Positions 1-5,137 of a stretch of 5,364 nucleotides of DNA are shown here, piece by piece. Origin of the DNA: J061 sp003695725 [NCBI: Candidatus Schekmanbacteria bacterium] (GTDB lineage Bacteria; Schekmanbacteria; GWA2-38-11); the NCBI GenBank assembly GCA_003695725.1, contig RFHX01000116.1, positions 1 to 5,364 on the forward strand, in the 5' to 3' direction. Position 1 is the first letter of the stretch; every line of letters starts with the position of its first letter. A program made the translations under genes and the position numbers. The notes beneath the pieces were generated by a model. That model was not told the DNA's origin, did no database searches, and saw nothing but the letters and a program-made list of their open reading frames with translations.

Positions 1-49
1 GATTATGATTTTACAAATAGATGATTTTAAAAATAAAGGAGATGAATAA
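1..49 (+). CDS. 3' end of an upstream gene (partial)
   Basis: The reading frame starting at base 2 is open from the window edge to TAA at 47-49 and encodes the tail ILQIDDFKNKGDE. The stop lies 2 bp before the ATG at 52, and the ribosome site of the next gene (AAAGGAG, 35-41) is inside this frame, a typical operon junction. Sixteen codons are too few to identify a family. A competing frame ends at 24, so this is a probable rather than certain gene tail. Confidence 0.4.
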   Translation, partial: IMILQIDDFKNKGDE

Positions 50-51
50 CT

Positions 52-666
52 ATGAAAAAAAGTGTCAAGATTGAAATGTTATGGCATCTTGATAAACTTA
101 TTCTTCCTTTCCCTGTGACAATAATTACAACTGTTGATAGTGATGGTAATATAAATGCGGCGCCATATTCTCTTGCAATGCCTTGGTGTGCTTCACCAAA
201 AAATCCTCAGTTTATGCTAAGTTGTAATAAAGCTTGGCATACACCAAGAAACATTGAAGCAAATGGAGAATTTGTTGTTAATTATCCAACATCATCCCTC
301 TGTGAAAAGGTGGCTGAAACAGGCAGGTTTTATCCTGAAGGGATAAATGAACTCGATTATGCAGGGCTTAATGCTATTCCCTCTGAAAAAGTTTCCCCTC
401 CGAGAATCGAAGAATGCTATCAGCATATTGAGTGTAGGGTAAATGAAAAATTTTATCCAAGTTCAACGCAGGTTACCTTTATTGCAGACATTCTCGACAT
501 ATCAATTAATGAAGAATTTTTGGAAATGGAGCGCATAGAGAGAATAAAGGCAATGGATTTGCCCATATATTTTGGGACAAATAAGATTGGCGGAAGCATT
601 TTCGGAATTGTTGGAAGTTATGAAACATATTCGCCTGATATAAAGCCAAAAATTGAGGAAAAATAG
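52..666 (+). CDS. flavin reductase-like / flavoredoxin-type FMN-binding protein
   Basis: A 204-residue cytoplasmic protein with the flavin reductase-like split-barrel fold that binds FMN. The signature stretches appear in order: PVTIITTVDSDGNINAAPYS near residues 21-40, TPRNIEANGEFVVNYP near 64-79, and VSPPRIEECYQHIECRV near 114-130. The N-I-x5-F-V-V-N motif and the PP-x5-C-x4-ECR spacing are typical of the DIM6/NTAB-type family. Members reduce flavin with NAD(P)H or act as small flavin electron carriers in anaerobes; the actual partner cannot be read from the sequence. The length fits the family. The ATG at 52 is supported by AAAGGAG at 35-41. It follows the upstream frame by 2 bp and is followed by a small membrane protein gene, so it is probably mid-operon. 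Confidence 0.88.
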   Translation: MKKSVKIEMLWHLDKLILPFPVTIITTVDSDGNINAAPYSLAMPWCASPKNPQFMLSCNKAWHTPRNIEANGEFVVNYPTSSLCEKVAETGRFYPEGINELDYAGLNAIPSEKVSPPRIEECYQHIECRVNEKFYPSSTQVTFIADILDISINEEFLEMERIERIKAMDLPIYFGTNKIGGSIFGIVGSYETYSPDIKPKIEEK

Positions 667-673
667 AAAAAGA

Positions 674-1096
674 ATGAACATATTTGAAAGCAGAATTACG
701 ATTTCCTTAAAGTTCTTAATACTTATTTTTTCCTTGTGGGCACTATTCATATTTCTGGATTTTTCAGGAATTAACACTCATAAAGTCAATGGCAAAGCGG
801 TCAATGTAATTCTGGGATTCAGTGTCTATGGAATCTATGCAAAAATTATGGATATAATACAGCTTACAATACTTATTTCTTTTATATATGGAATTGTGAA
901 AGCAAGAAAACTGTTAGGTTATATGCTTCCTATTGCCTATATGATTTATTCTTTTGTGAGTATGCATTCTTTTTCAATCATGATGCCTGAAGCGCCCAAC
1001 AAGGTAAAACTTTTTTTTGACCTTTTTTCATTGATAGGAGGAGGCACAATTTGCCTCCTCCTTTTTATTAATAGACGCTATTTCAACCAAACTTGA
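674..1096 (+). CDS. small four-helix membrane protein of unknown function
   Basis: A 140-residue hydrophobic protein with about four membrane helices, near residues 10-30, 45-76 (possibly two short ones), 81-100 and 112-132. There is a short basic tail (RRYFNQT) and a hydrophilic loop THKVNGKA near 35-42. I do not recognise a family. The frame is open from a TTG at 653, overlapping the flavin reductase gene by 14 bp, but the TTG has no ribosome site. The ATG at 674, 7 bp after the previous stop, is a better start although its own site (AAAAAG) is weak. Oddity: a strong terminator hairpin (1036-1066) encodes residues about 121-131, so much of the mRNA may end before the stop codon. The last 14 bp also overlap the convergent peptide 2 gene. 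Confidence 0.65.
   Translation: MNIFESRITISLKFLILIFSLWALFIFLDFSGINTHKVNGKAVNVILGFSVYGIYAKIMDIIQLTILISFIYGIVKARKLLGYMLPIAYMIYSFVSMHSFSIMMPEAPNKVKLFFDLFSLIGGGTICLLLFINRRYFNQT
1036..1066 (+). terminator. strong intrinsic terminator inside the 3' end of the membrane protein gene
   Basis: A perfect 11-bp stem, AGGAGGAGGCA (1036-1046) with TGCCTCCTCCT (1052-1062), encloses the 5-nt loop CAATT. The final stem T begins a run of five T (1062-1066), the classic plus-strand rho-independent layout. It ends the flavin reductase/membrane protein operon. It lies about 30 bases before that gene's stop codon (1094-1096) rather than after it. Read on the minus strand the stem is followed by TATCAATG, not a T-run, so it would be a poor terminator for the peptide transcript. 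Confidence 0.8.
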
Positions 1097-1154
1097 ATTT
1101 GTTGCCTCCCCGGGGGCCTGTCCATTCTTTTCTTTTCGCTTCTTTTCTTTTCAT
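1083..1154 (-). CDS. 23-residue basic peptide (peptide 2)
   Basis: A small ORF from ATG at 1154 to TGA at 1085-1083, in two parts: MKRKEAKRKE, then WTGPRGGNKFKFG. AAAGGA (1166-1161) lies 6 nt upstream of the start, and the gene begins 13 bp after the stop of peptide 1, so the two are probably cotranscribed and translationally coupled. The N-terminal half is a Lys/Arg/Glu repeat from a 15-bp tandem duplication; the C-terminal half is Gly-, Lys- and Phe-rich, with no Cys. I do not recognise it. It could be a second modified peptide, an accessory peptide, or a degenerate copy of a precursor whose frame was broken at the CCCCCGGGG run. The 3' end overlaps the convergent membrane protein gene by 14 bp. 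Confidence 0.45.
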   Translation of the reverse strand: MKRKEAKRKEWTGPRGGNKFKFG

Positions 1155-1167
1155 TTTTGTTCCTTTC

Positions 1168-1326
1168 TTAACTTCCTTGTGTAAAGCACATAGGAATGAG
1201 ACATCCTGATGAATGTGGCCCTGATACAGAATCATTTTTACACGCTTTGAGCACTGCCTCCTCCGGTTTTAGCTGAACACATTTGATTTCTGGTTTGATG
1301 TAGTTTTTCTTCCTATTAATGTGCAT
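1168..1326 (-). CDS. 52-residue Cys-containing small peptide, RiPP-precursor-like (peptide 1)
   Basis: A small ORF of 52 codons plus stop, ATG at 1326 to TAA at 1170-1168, with AGAGGGG (1337-1331) 4 nt upstream. The N-terminal half is charged (RKKNYIKPEIK, residues 5-15) and leads into LKPEEAVLKAC (19-29). The C-terminal half is small-residue-rich with spaced cysteines: SGPHSSGC (35-42), then PMC (45-47) and the end TQGS. Cysteines are at 16, 29, 42 and 47. The KPEI...L-x-PEEAVL-x-x-C leader followed by a short Gly/Ser/Cys core resembles precursors of ribosomally made, modified peptides in related anaerobes; I base this on recollection of the sequence style, not a search. It has no signal peptide or membrane helix. 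It lies about 160 nt downstream of the riboswitch on the same strand, with no better target gene there. No modification enzyme is visible nearby. Confidence 0.72.
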   Translation of the reverse strand: MHINRKKNYIKPEIKCVQLKPEEAVLKACKNDSVSGPHSSGCLIPMCFTQGS

Positions 1327-1330
1327 AGTT

Positions 1331-1367
1331 CCCCTCTCTTCTTTTTTGTTTTTATATGAAGAAAAAA
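1331..1367 (-). promoter_or_regulatory. possible hairpin covering the ribosome site of peptide 1
   Basis: On the minus strand the U-rich run TTTTTTCTTC (1367-1358) can pair with GAAGAGAGGG (1341-1332) across a 16-nt A-rich loop, using both A-U and G-U pairs. The second arm is the ribosome site of peptide 1. This could hold peptide 1 translation low unless upstream ribosomes or RNA refolding open it. Many pairs are weak, so this is only a candidate. Confidence 0.3.
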
Positions 1368-1403
1368 ATTATTGTGAAAAAAGAATTGTTAGAAGAGGAA
1401 TGT

Positions 1404-1418
1404 TTATGAAGTATTCAT
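1404..1418 (-). CDS. four-codon leader ORF (MNTS)
   Basis: The best ribosome site on this strand, AAGGAGG (1432-1426), sits 7 nt before an ATG at 1418 whose frame ends after ATG-AAT-ACT-TCA with TAA at 1406-1404. The start codon lies in a small inverted repeat, TATGAA-TAC-TTCATA (1419-1405). The position between riboswitch and peptide 1 suggests a translated leader that senses or transmits riboswitch folding. It could instead be the remnant of a longer gene broken by mutation: a shifted frame runs about 17 more codons but looks like low-complexity non-coding sequence. Confidence 0.4.
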   Translation of the reverse strand: MNTS

Positions 1419-1423
1419 ATTTG

Positions 1424-1488
1424 CACCTCCTTAATGTTATTTGTTAACGCCGTAGCGAGACAGCGTTAAAGGAGATGCTGTCTTTCGC
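1424..1488 (-). promoter_or_regulatory. riboswitch expression platform with alternative hairpins and an anti-ribosome-site
   Basis: Two RNA hairpins follow the aptamer and cannot easily coexist. Hairpin A pairs AGACAGC (1483-1477) with GCTGTCT (1464-1458), extended past a 2-nt bulge by GCG (1488-1486) with CGC (1457-1455). Hairpin B pairs TTAACGC (1469-1463) with GCGTTAA (1450-1444). The loop of A carries CTCCTT (1474-1469), complementary to the AAGGAG (1432-1427) of the leader ORF. Neither hairpin is followed by a T-run, so control of translation rather than transcription termination is the likelier mechanism. The ligand-bound fold and the direction of regulation cannot be settled by eye. 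Confidence 0.5.
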
Positions 1489-1489
1489 C

Positions 1490-1580
1490 CGGCAACCCTG
1501 CCGCCTTATTCTCTCTCTGGAGAACTTAGGCCGTTGGCTTTGCGTCCTGCCCTTTCGGACAGTTTGCCTTTATCAGGCTC
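1490..1580 (-). ncRNA. cyclic-di-GMP-I (GEMM) riboswitch aptamer
   Basis: Minus-strand RNA with the hallmarks of the GEMM-I aptamer in order. AAAGGCAAAC (1571-1562) is followed by a stem CTGTCC/GGGCAG capped by a GAAA tetraloop, then GGACGCAAAGCC and CGGCCTAAG. A variable stem TTCTC/GAGAA comes next, then TAAGG, matching a tetraloop-receptor CCTAAG...TAAGG pair. The closing GGCAGGGTTGCCG (1502-1490) completes it, and CCTG near the 5' end can pair with CAGG near the 3' end as P1. The base I align to the ligand-contacting G20 of the Vibrio cholerae Vc2 aptamer is G (1568), which favours c-di-GMP over the cAMP-GMP variant; that numbering is from memory. It is divergent from the ClC gene and precedes the leader ORF and the peptide genes. 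Confidence 0.88.
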
Positions 1581-1600
1581 AATTAATCTTTTACGGATGA

Positions 1601-1606
1601 ATTGTA
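1601..1606 (-). promoter_or_regulatory. candidate -10 element (TACAAT) for the riboswitch/peptide transcript
   Basis: TACAAT on the minus strand matches five of six bases of the sigma-70 -10 box. It would start RNA about 15 nt before the aptamer. No good -35 box is seen 16-18 bp upstream (the bases there read ACAGCG). The assignment rests mainly on position. Confidence 0.25.
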
Positions 1607-1708
1607 CGAGAACTTTAGGAGTTCGCTGTCTGTCATATTAAAACTCATTGTTTATAAAAGAAAAAATTTGTGTTAAAAATATAAATAAAATTTTAATCGA
1701 ATAAAAAA

Positions 1709-3796
1709 ATGCCTGAAAGCTCATCTCAAATTTCATTCCGTGAGCGAATAGTCGGTCTCTGGAGAGCTGTTTTTATTCAGAGAATCGAACGAATGAAGAT
1801 GACTGAGCACACATTTACAATTCTTGTTTCTATCCTTATTGGATTTCTTGCAGGATTTGGAGCAATAGGAGTTAGGTTTCTTATAAAAATTGTTGAAGAA
1901 ATATCTTTTGGTTCAGGAATGAACATTCTTGAAAAAGCAGCTCTTTTGCCTTGGTATGAAAAAATAATAATTCCAATGATTGGAGGCATTATTGTTGGTC
2001 CTCTTATCTATTATTTTGCAAAAGAAGCGAAAGGGCATGGAGTGCCGGAGGTAATGGAAGCTGTTGTATTGAGAGATGGTGTTATAAGGCCTCGTGTGGC
2101 ACTGATAAAGGCTATTGCTTCGTCTATATCAATTGGGACCGGTGGGTCAGTTGGGAGAGAAGGACCTGTAGTTCAAATAGGTTCAAGCATTGGTTCAACA
2201 ATTGGACAGATCCTGATGGTTTCAGGCAGACGTCTTCGGACATTTGTTGCCTGCGGAGCAGCTGCTGGTATCGCTGCTGCCTTCAATGCACCCATTGCAG
2301 GGGCGCTCTTCTCAGTTGAAATAATACTTGGTGATTTTGGCCTTACTTACTTTAGTCCTATTGTTATTTCGTCGGTAGTTGCAACGGTGATTTCAAGACA
2401 TTTTATGGGTGATTTTGCTGCTTTTGATGTCCCCACTTATCGCCTTGTTGACCCCAGAGAGTTGATTTTTTATTTTGGACTTGGAATCTTTTGCGGTTTT
2501 GTTGCCTTGGTTTTTATAAAGGTTCTCTATTTTCTTGAGTCCTATTTTGAAAATCTCAAACTTCATGAAACGATCAAACCGGCAATAGGCGGGATAGTAA
2601 TTGGTATTATGGCATTATGGATACCTCATATCTTTGGTGTGGGTTATGAGAGTATTAATCTTGCATTGAATAGTAATATGGCTTGGAGTTTCCTTCTTCT
2701 TTTAACTTTTGCAAAGGTTTTGGCTACTTCGATTACTCTTGGATCCGGAGGTTCGGGTGGAATTTTTGCCCCATCACTTTTTATTGGAGCAATGGCAGGA
2801 GGTTTCTTTGGAAATATTGTAAATATATTGGCTCCCAATATAACAGCAAGTCCCGGTGCATATGCCCTTGTTGGTATGGGTGCAGTTGTATCAGGTGCAA
2901 CACATGCCCCAATAACTGCTATTCTCATAATTTTTGAACTTACCAATGACTACAAGATTATTCTGCCTTTAATGATAAGCTGTATAATAAGTACCATTTT
3001 TACCAGCAAACTCCATAAAGAATCGATATATACACTAAAACTTGCTCTTCGCGGCATCAATATTTTTAAAGGCAAAGAAGTCAATGTATTGCGAAAATTA
3101 AGCGTAAAAGACGTTATGGAGGATGCTGAAGTTATTCCTGAAGACCTTTCATTCAATGATTTGATTGACAGAATTACTGCTTCCAAAAATACGACTTTCT
3201 ATGTAGTGGATAAAGGTGGAAGATTTCTTGGCACAATACATCTTAAAGATATATCTGGAATTTTGAAGGATATTGAAACGCTAAAAGATATTCTCATTGC
3301 AAAGGACCTTGTCAGCGGATCAAATCTTTTCCTTTATCCGGATGATAATTTGGACCATGCAATGCATATTTTTGGCAACAGCAATGTTGAGGAAATACCT
3401 GTCCTAGACCCCTCTGGTGAAAGGAAACTTTTAGGCAAGGTGAGGGAGAATGATATAGTGGAAGCTTATAACAAGGAGATATTTAAAATAGACACATTGA
3501 CTGAGTTGTCTGAAGGAATTGGAAATATAGACAAAAGAGGTATAGAATCTTTTACCGATGAATTTGGGTTGGCTGAAATCAGTGCGCCATTAACATTTGT
3601 TGGAAAAGATTTAAAGGAATTATCTTTAAGACAGCGTTTTGGAGTACAGGTTTTGCTCGTAAAAAAACAGATGCCTGAGAGTAAAGAAAGCAGATACATC
3701 GATGTTGTGCCCAAACCTGATACTCTAATAGAAGAAAACGATATTTTAGTGCTGGCAGGACCTCAAAAATCGTTACTACAGTTAAGAAATCTGTAA
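1709..3796 (+). CDS. ClC-family chloride channel/transporter with CBS pair and RCK_C domain
   Basis: A 695-residue inner-membrane protein. The ClC membrane domain (about residues 35-450) shows the selectivity motifs GHGVPEV (109-115), GREGP (149-153, gating glutamate E151), FNAPIAGALFSVE (192-204) and GSGGSGGIFAP (345-355), plus the pore tyrosine in ESIYTLK (Y441). Two cytoplasmic CBS domains follow (about 466-520 and 535-592), then a TrkA-C/RCK_C ligand-binding domain (about 620-695, ending in DVVPKPDTLIEENDILVLAG). The CBS and RCK_C regions probably gate anion flux in response to a nucleotide. The serine of the classic GSGIP motif is His110, and the position of the E. coli internal proton glutamate (E203) is Ile205, so channel versus exchanger behaviour is open. 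The ATG at 1709 has no clear ribosome site; a later start at M30 is possible but equally unsupported. It is convergent with the YihY-like gene, 6 bp apart. Confidence 0.93.
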   Translation: MPESSSQISFRERIVGLWRAVFIQRIERMKMTEHTFTILVSILIGFLAGFGAIGVRFLIKIVEEISFGSGMNILEKAALLPWYEKIIIPMIGGIIVGPLIYYFAKEAKGHGVPEVMEAVVLRDGVIRPRVALIKAIASSISIGTGGSVGREGPVVQIGSSIGSTIGQILMVSGRRLRTFVACGAAAGIAAAFNAPIAGALFSVEIILGDFGLTYFSPIVISSVVATVISRHFMGDFAAFDVPTYRLVDPRELIFYFGLGIFCGFVALVFIKVLYFLESYFENLKLHETIKPAIGGIVIGIMALWIPHIFGVGYESINLALNSNMAWSFLLLLTFAKVLATSITLGSGGSGGIFAPSLFIGAMAGGFFGNIVNILAPNITASPGAYALVGMGAVVSGATHAPITAILIIFELTNDYKIILPLMISCIISTIFTSKLHKESIYTLKLALRGINIFKGKEVNVLRKLSVKDVMEDAEVIPEDLSFNDLIDRITASKNTTFYVVDKGGRFLGTIHLKDISGILKDIETLKDILIAKDLVSGSNLFLYPDDNLDHAMHIFGNSNVEEIPVLDPSGERKLLGKVRENDIVEAYNKEIFKIDTLTELSEGIGNIDKRGIESFTDEFGLAEISAPLTFVGKDLKELSLRQRFGVQVLLVKKQMPESKESRYIDVVPKPDTLIEENDILVLAGPQKSLLQLRNL

Positions 3797-3799
3797 CGA
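3765..3799 (-). terminator. probable intrinsic terminator of the YihY-like gene, inside the ClC gene end
   Basis: Read on the minus strand, TCGTTAC (3799-3793) pairs with GTAACGA (3776-3770) across a 16-nt loop, and TTTTT (3769-3765) follows directly. An alternative fold adds CTGTA/TACAG (3795-3791 with 3781-3777) as an inner stem. It lies just past the minus-strand stop at 3803, the right place for that gene's terminator, and within the last ClC codons. The stem is short and AT-leaning, so strength is moderate. Confidence 0.5.
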
Positions 3800-3802
3800 A
3801 AA

Positions 3803-5137
3803 TTAATCATTCAATTTGTTTTCTTCTAAAATAAGATCTTTTAGTGATAATTCATTAAGGGAATTTTTTACAGCGTCATCAATTTTTTCTAAAATAATGT
3901 CCACCTTGTCAGAAGGATTGTGAATTACTTTATTTGGAGAATGCTTAGTTTTCGATAAATCGATAATTTCATAAAGTTTTATTTTCCCAATATCCTTTGC
4001 GGGTAGAAGAGAAGGGTAAATTGAATTTCCAGATTCCGCCAACAATCCTTTCCGTATAAGGTGTTTTACAAGTTTGTCTATATAGTCGATAGGCAATTTG
4101 AAAAAGAGTGAAAGAGATTCAGCATTCCATGGTTTCTTATTTTCGAAAAAATGTTTTCCTATCAAATACATAATTCTGAGCATCATTTCTTCATTTTTTT
4201 TGTTGTTTATTAGTAAAGAGGATTTTTTATTGGAGATTGCTGAGGGGTATTGGATGCAGAAACTTACAAAAGCTCCAAAAAGAAGTATCAGCCAATTGAA
4301 ATATAACCAAATCATAAAAAGAATAAGAATAGCAAAACTGGAATAGATGGCTGAATATTTTCCTGATGAGGCAATAAATGATGTGAATGCCCATCCTGCT
4401 GTTTCCCATAAAACACCTCCAACGATTCCTCCTAAAAGCGCAGATTTGAATTTAACTTTCGTGTTTGGAATAAAGCTATAAATAAATGTGAAGGCAAGGC
4501 ATACTAAGAAATAGGGAATAATTTTGCCTGCAAATAAGAGTAGCGTTCCCAATGGTTCGATTGATAGAATTTTTTGAATTATACTTGCGCTCATTACAGA
4601 TGCAGTTATTCCAAGTGCAGAGACTACAAGTACAGGTGCAACTAAAATGATGCTTAAATAATCGCTGATCCTTCTCATAATTGTTCTTGGTTTGCCAACT
4701 TTCCAAATTGTATTAAAGGATTCTTCAACTTTCTGGATCAGAGAAATAACTGTATAGAAAAGAAGGATTAGTCCTATTGAGCCAAGAACGCCAACTTTAA
4801 CATTGTTAACAAAACCAATTATCTTTCCTGATATTTCAGCACCTTTTGGACCAAGGGGGGTAAGGAATTTGAAAAGAAAAGGTTCCAGTTTCTGATGGAC
4901 TCCGAATGCTTTTAAAACTGAGAAGCTCACAGCTAAAAGAGGTACAATTGAGAGGATTGTTGTATAAACGAGACTCATTGCACGAAGTGTAAGCTGTGTC
5001 TCATTGAATTCTCTGTATGCATTGATTAGAAACTTGATTTTGTTGAAAAAGAATTTTTCCTTTTCATTGAGCTCTGATTCTTCTTCGTCTAATTCGTCTA
5101 AAAGAAGCTTTTTAACAGAATTGATTAAATTAGGCAT
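3803..5137 (-). CDS. YihY/BrkB-family inner-membrane protein with winged-helix-like C-terminus
   Basis: A 444-residue protein. The N-terminus is cytoplasmic and acidic (DELDEEESELNEKEK, 14-28). The YihY/BrkB membrane domain spans about residues 40-295 with six helices (near 55-78, 115-135, 158-185, 200-222, 232-255 and 262-295). Family hallmarks are the first helix LRAMSLVYTTILSIVPLLAV (51-70), EESFNTIWK (138-146), GGVLWETAGWAF (240-251) and YSSFAILILFMIWLYFNWL then LLFGAF (265-290). The family was once misnamed ribonuclease BN; its transport role is unproven. After residue 300 there is a soluble extension: about 317-385 has the helix pattern of a winged helix (KPWNAESLSLFFKLPIDYID, then LIRKGLLAESG), similar to extensions in other anaerobes' YihY proteins, followed by a charged helical tail. 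The ATG at 5137 lacks a ribosome site, as does the ClC gene. Confidence 0.9.
   Translation of the reverse strand: MPNLINSVKKLLLDELDEEESELNEKEKFFFNKIKFLINAYREFNETQLTLRAMSLVYTTILSIVPLLAVSFSVLKAFGVHQKLEPFLFKFLTPLGPKGAEISGKIIGFVNNVKVGVLGSIGLILLFYTVISLIQKVEESFNTIWKVGKPRTIMRRISDYLSIILVAPVLVVSALGITASVMSASIIQKILSIEPLGTLLLFAGKIIPYFLVCLAFTFIYSFIPNTKVKFKSALLGGIVGGVLWETAGWAFTSFIASSGKYSAIYSSFAILILFMIWLYFNWLILLFGAFVSFCIQYPSAISNKKSSLLINNKKNEEMMLRIMYLIGKHFFENKKPWNAESLSLFFKLPIDYIDKLVKHLIRKGLLAESGNSIYPSLLPAKDIGKIKLYEIIDLSKTKHSPNKVIHNPSDKVDIILEKIDDAVKNSLNELSLKDLILEENKLND

Noticed and set aside
502-777. Minus-strand 91-codon ORF
   Set aside because: It is a shadow of the flavin reductase and membrane protein genes; it has no ribosome site and low-complexity hydrophobic content.
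946-1047. Minus-strand 33-codon GTG ORF with a strong AAGGAGG upstream
   Set aside because: The ribosome-site-like sequence is just the minus-strand copy of the terminator stem, the start is GTG, and the frame is antisense to the membrane protein gene with no peptide-like features.
1104-1120. GC-rich CCTCCCCGGGGGCC palindrome as a terminator or integration site
   Set aside because: It leaves no loop for a hairpin, is not followed by a T-run, and has no second copy in the window. It falls in the peptide 2 coding frame.
1125-1151. Pyrimidine repeats TTCTTTTCTTTT as a CRISPR-like or regulatory repeat
   Set aside because: There are only two copies, with a period of 15 bp, explained by the KRKE coding duplication in peptide 2.
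1475-1600. Plus-strand 41-codon ORF with a preceding AAAGGAG
   Set aside because: It runs antisense across the GEMM aptamer, and its codons are explained by the conserved RNA structure. The AAAGGAG is the complement of the hairpin-A loop and sits directly against the ATG, too close for a ribosome site.
2644-2946. Minus-strand 100-codon and plus-strand 84-codon ORFs within the ClC region
   Set aside because: Both are other-frame shadows of a gene whose ClC motifs are unambiguous in the main frame.
3826-3843. CTAAAA/TTTTAG inverted repeat as a plus-strand ClC terminator
   Set aside because: The stem has only A-T pairs apart from its end pair and no T-run follows; it lies in the YihY-like coding sequence, where such repeats arise by chance.
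4098-4346. Plus-strand ORF opposite the YihY-like gene
   Set aside because: It is antisense to a well-supported family member and has no independent support.
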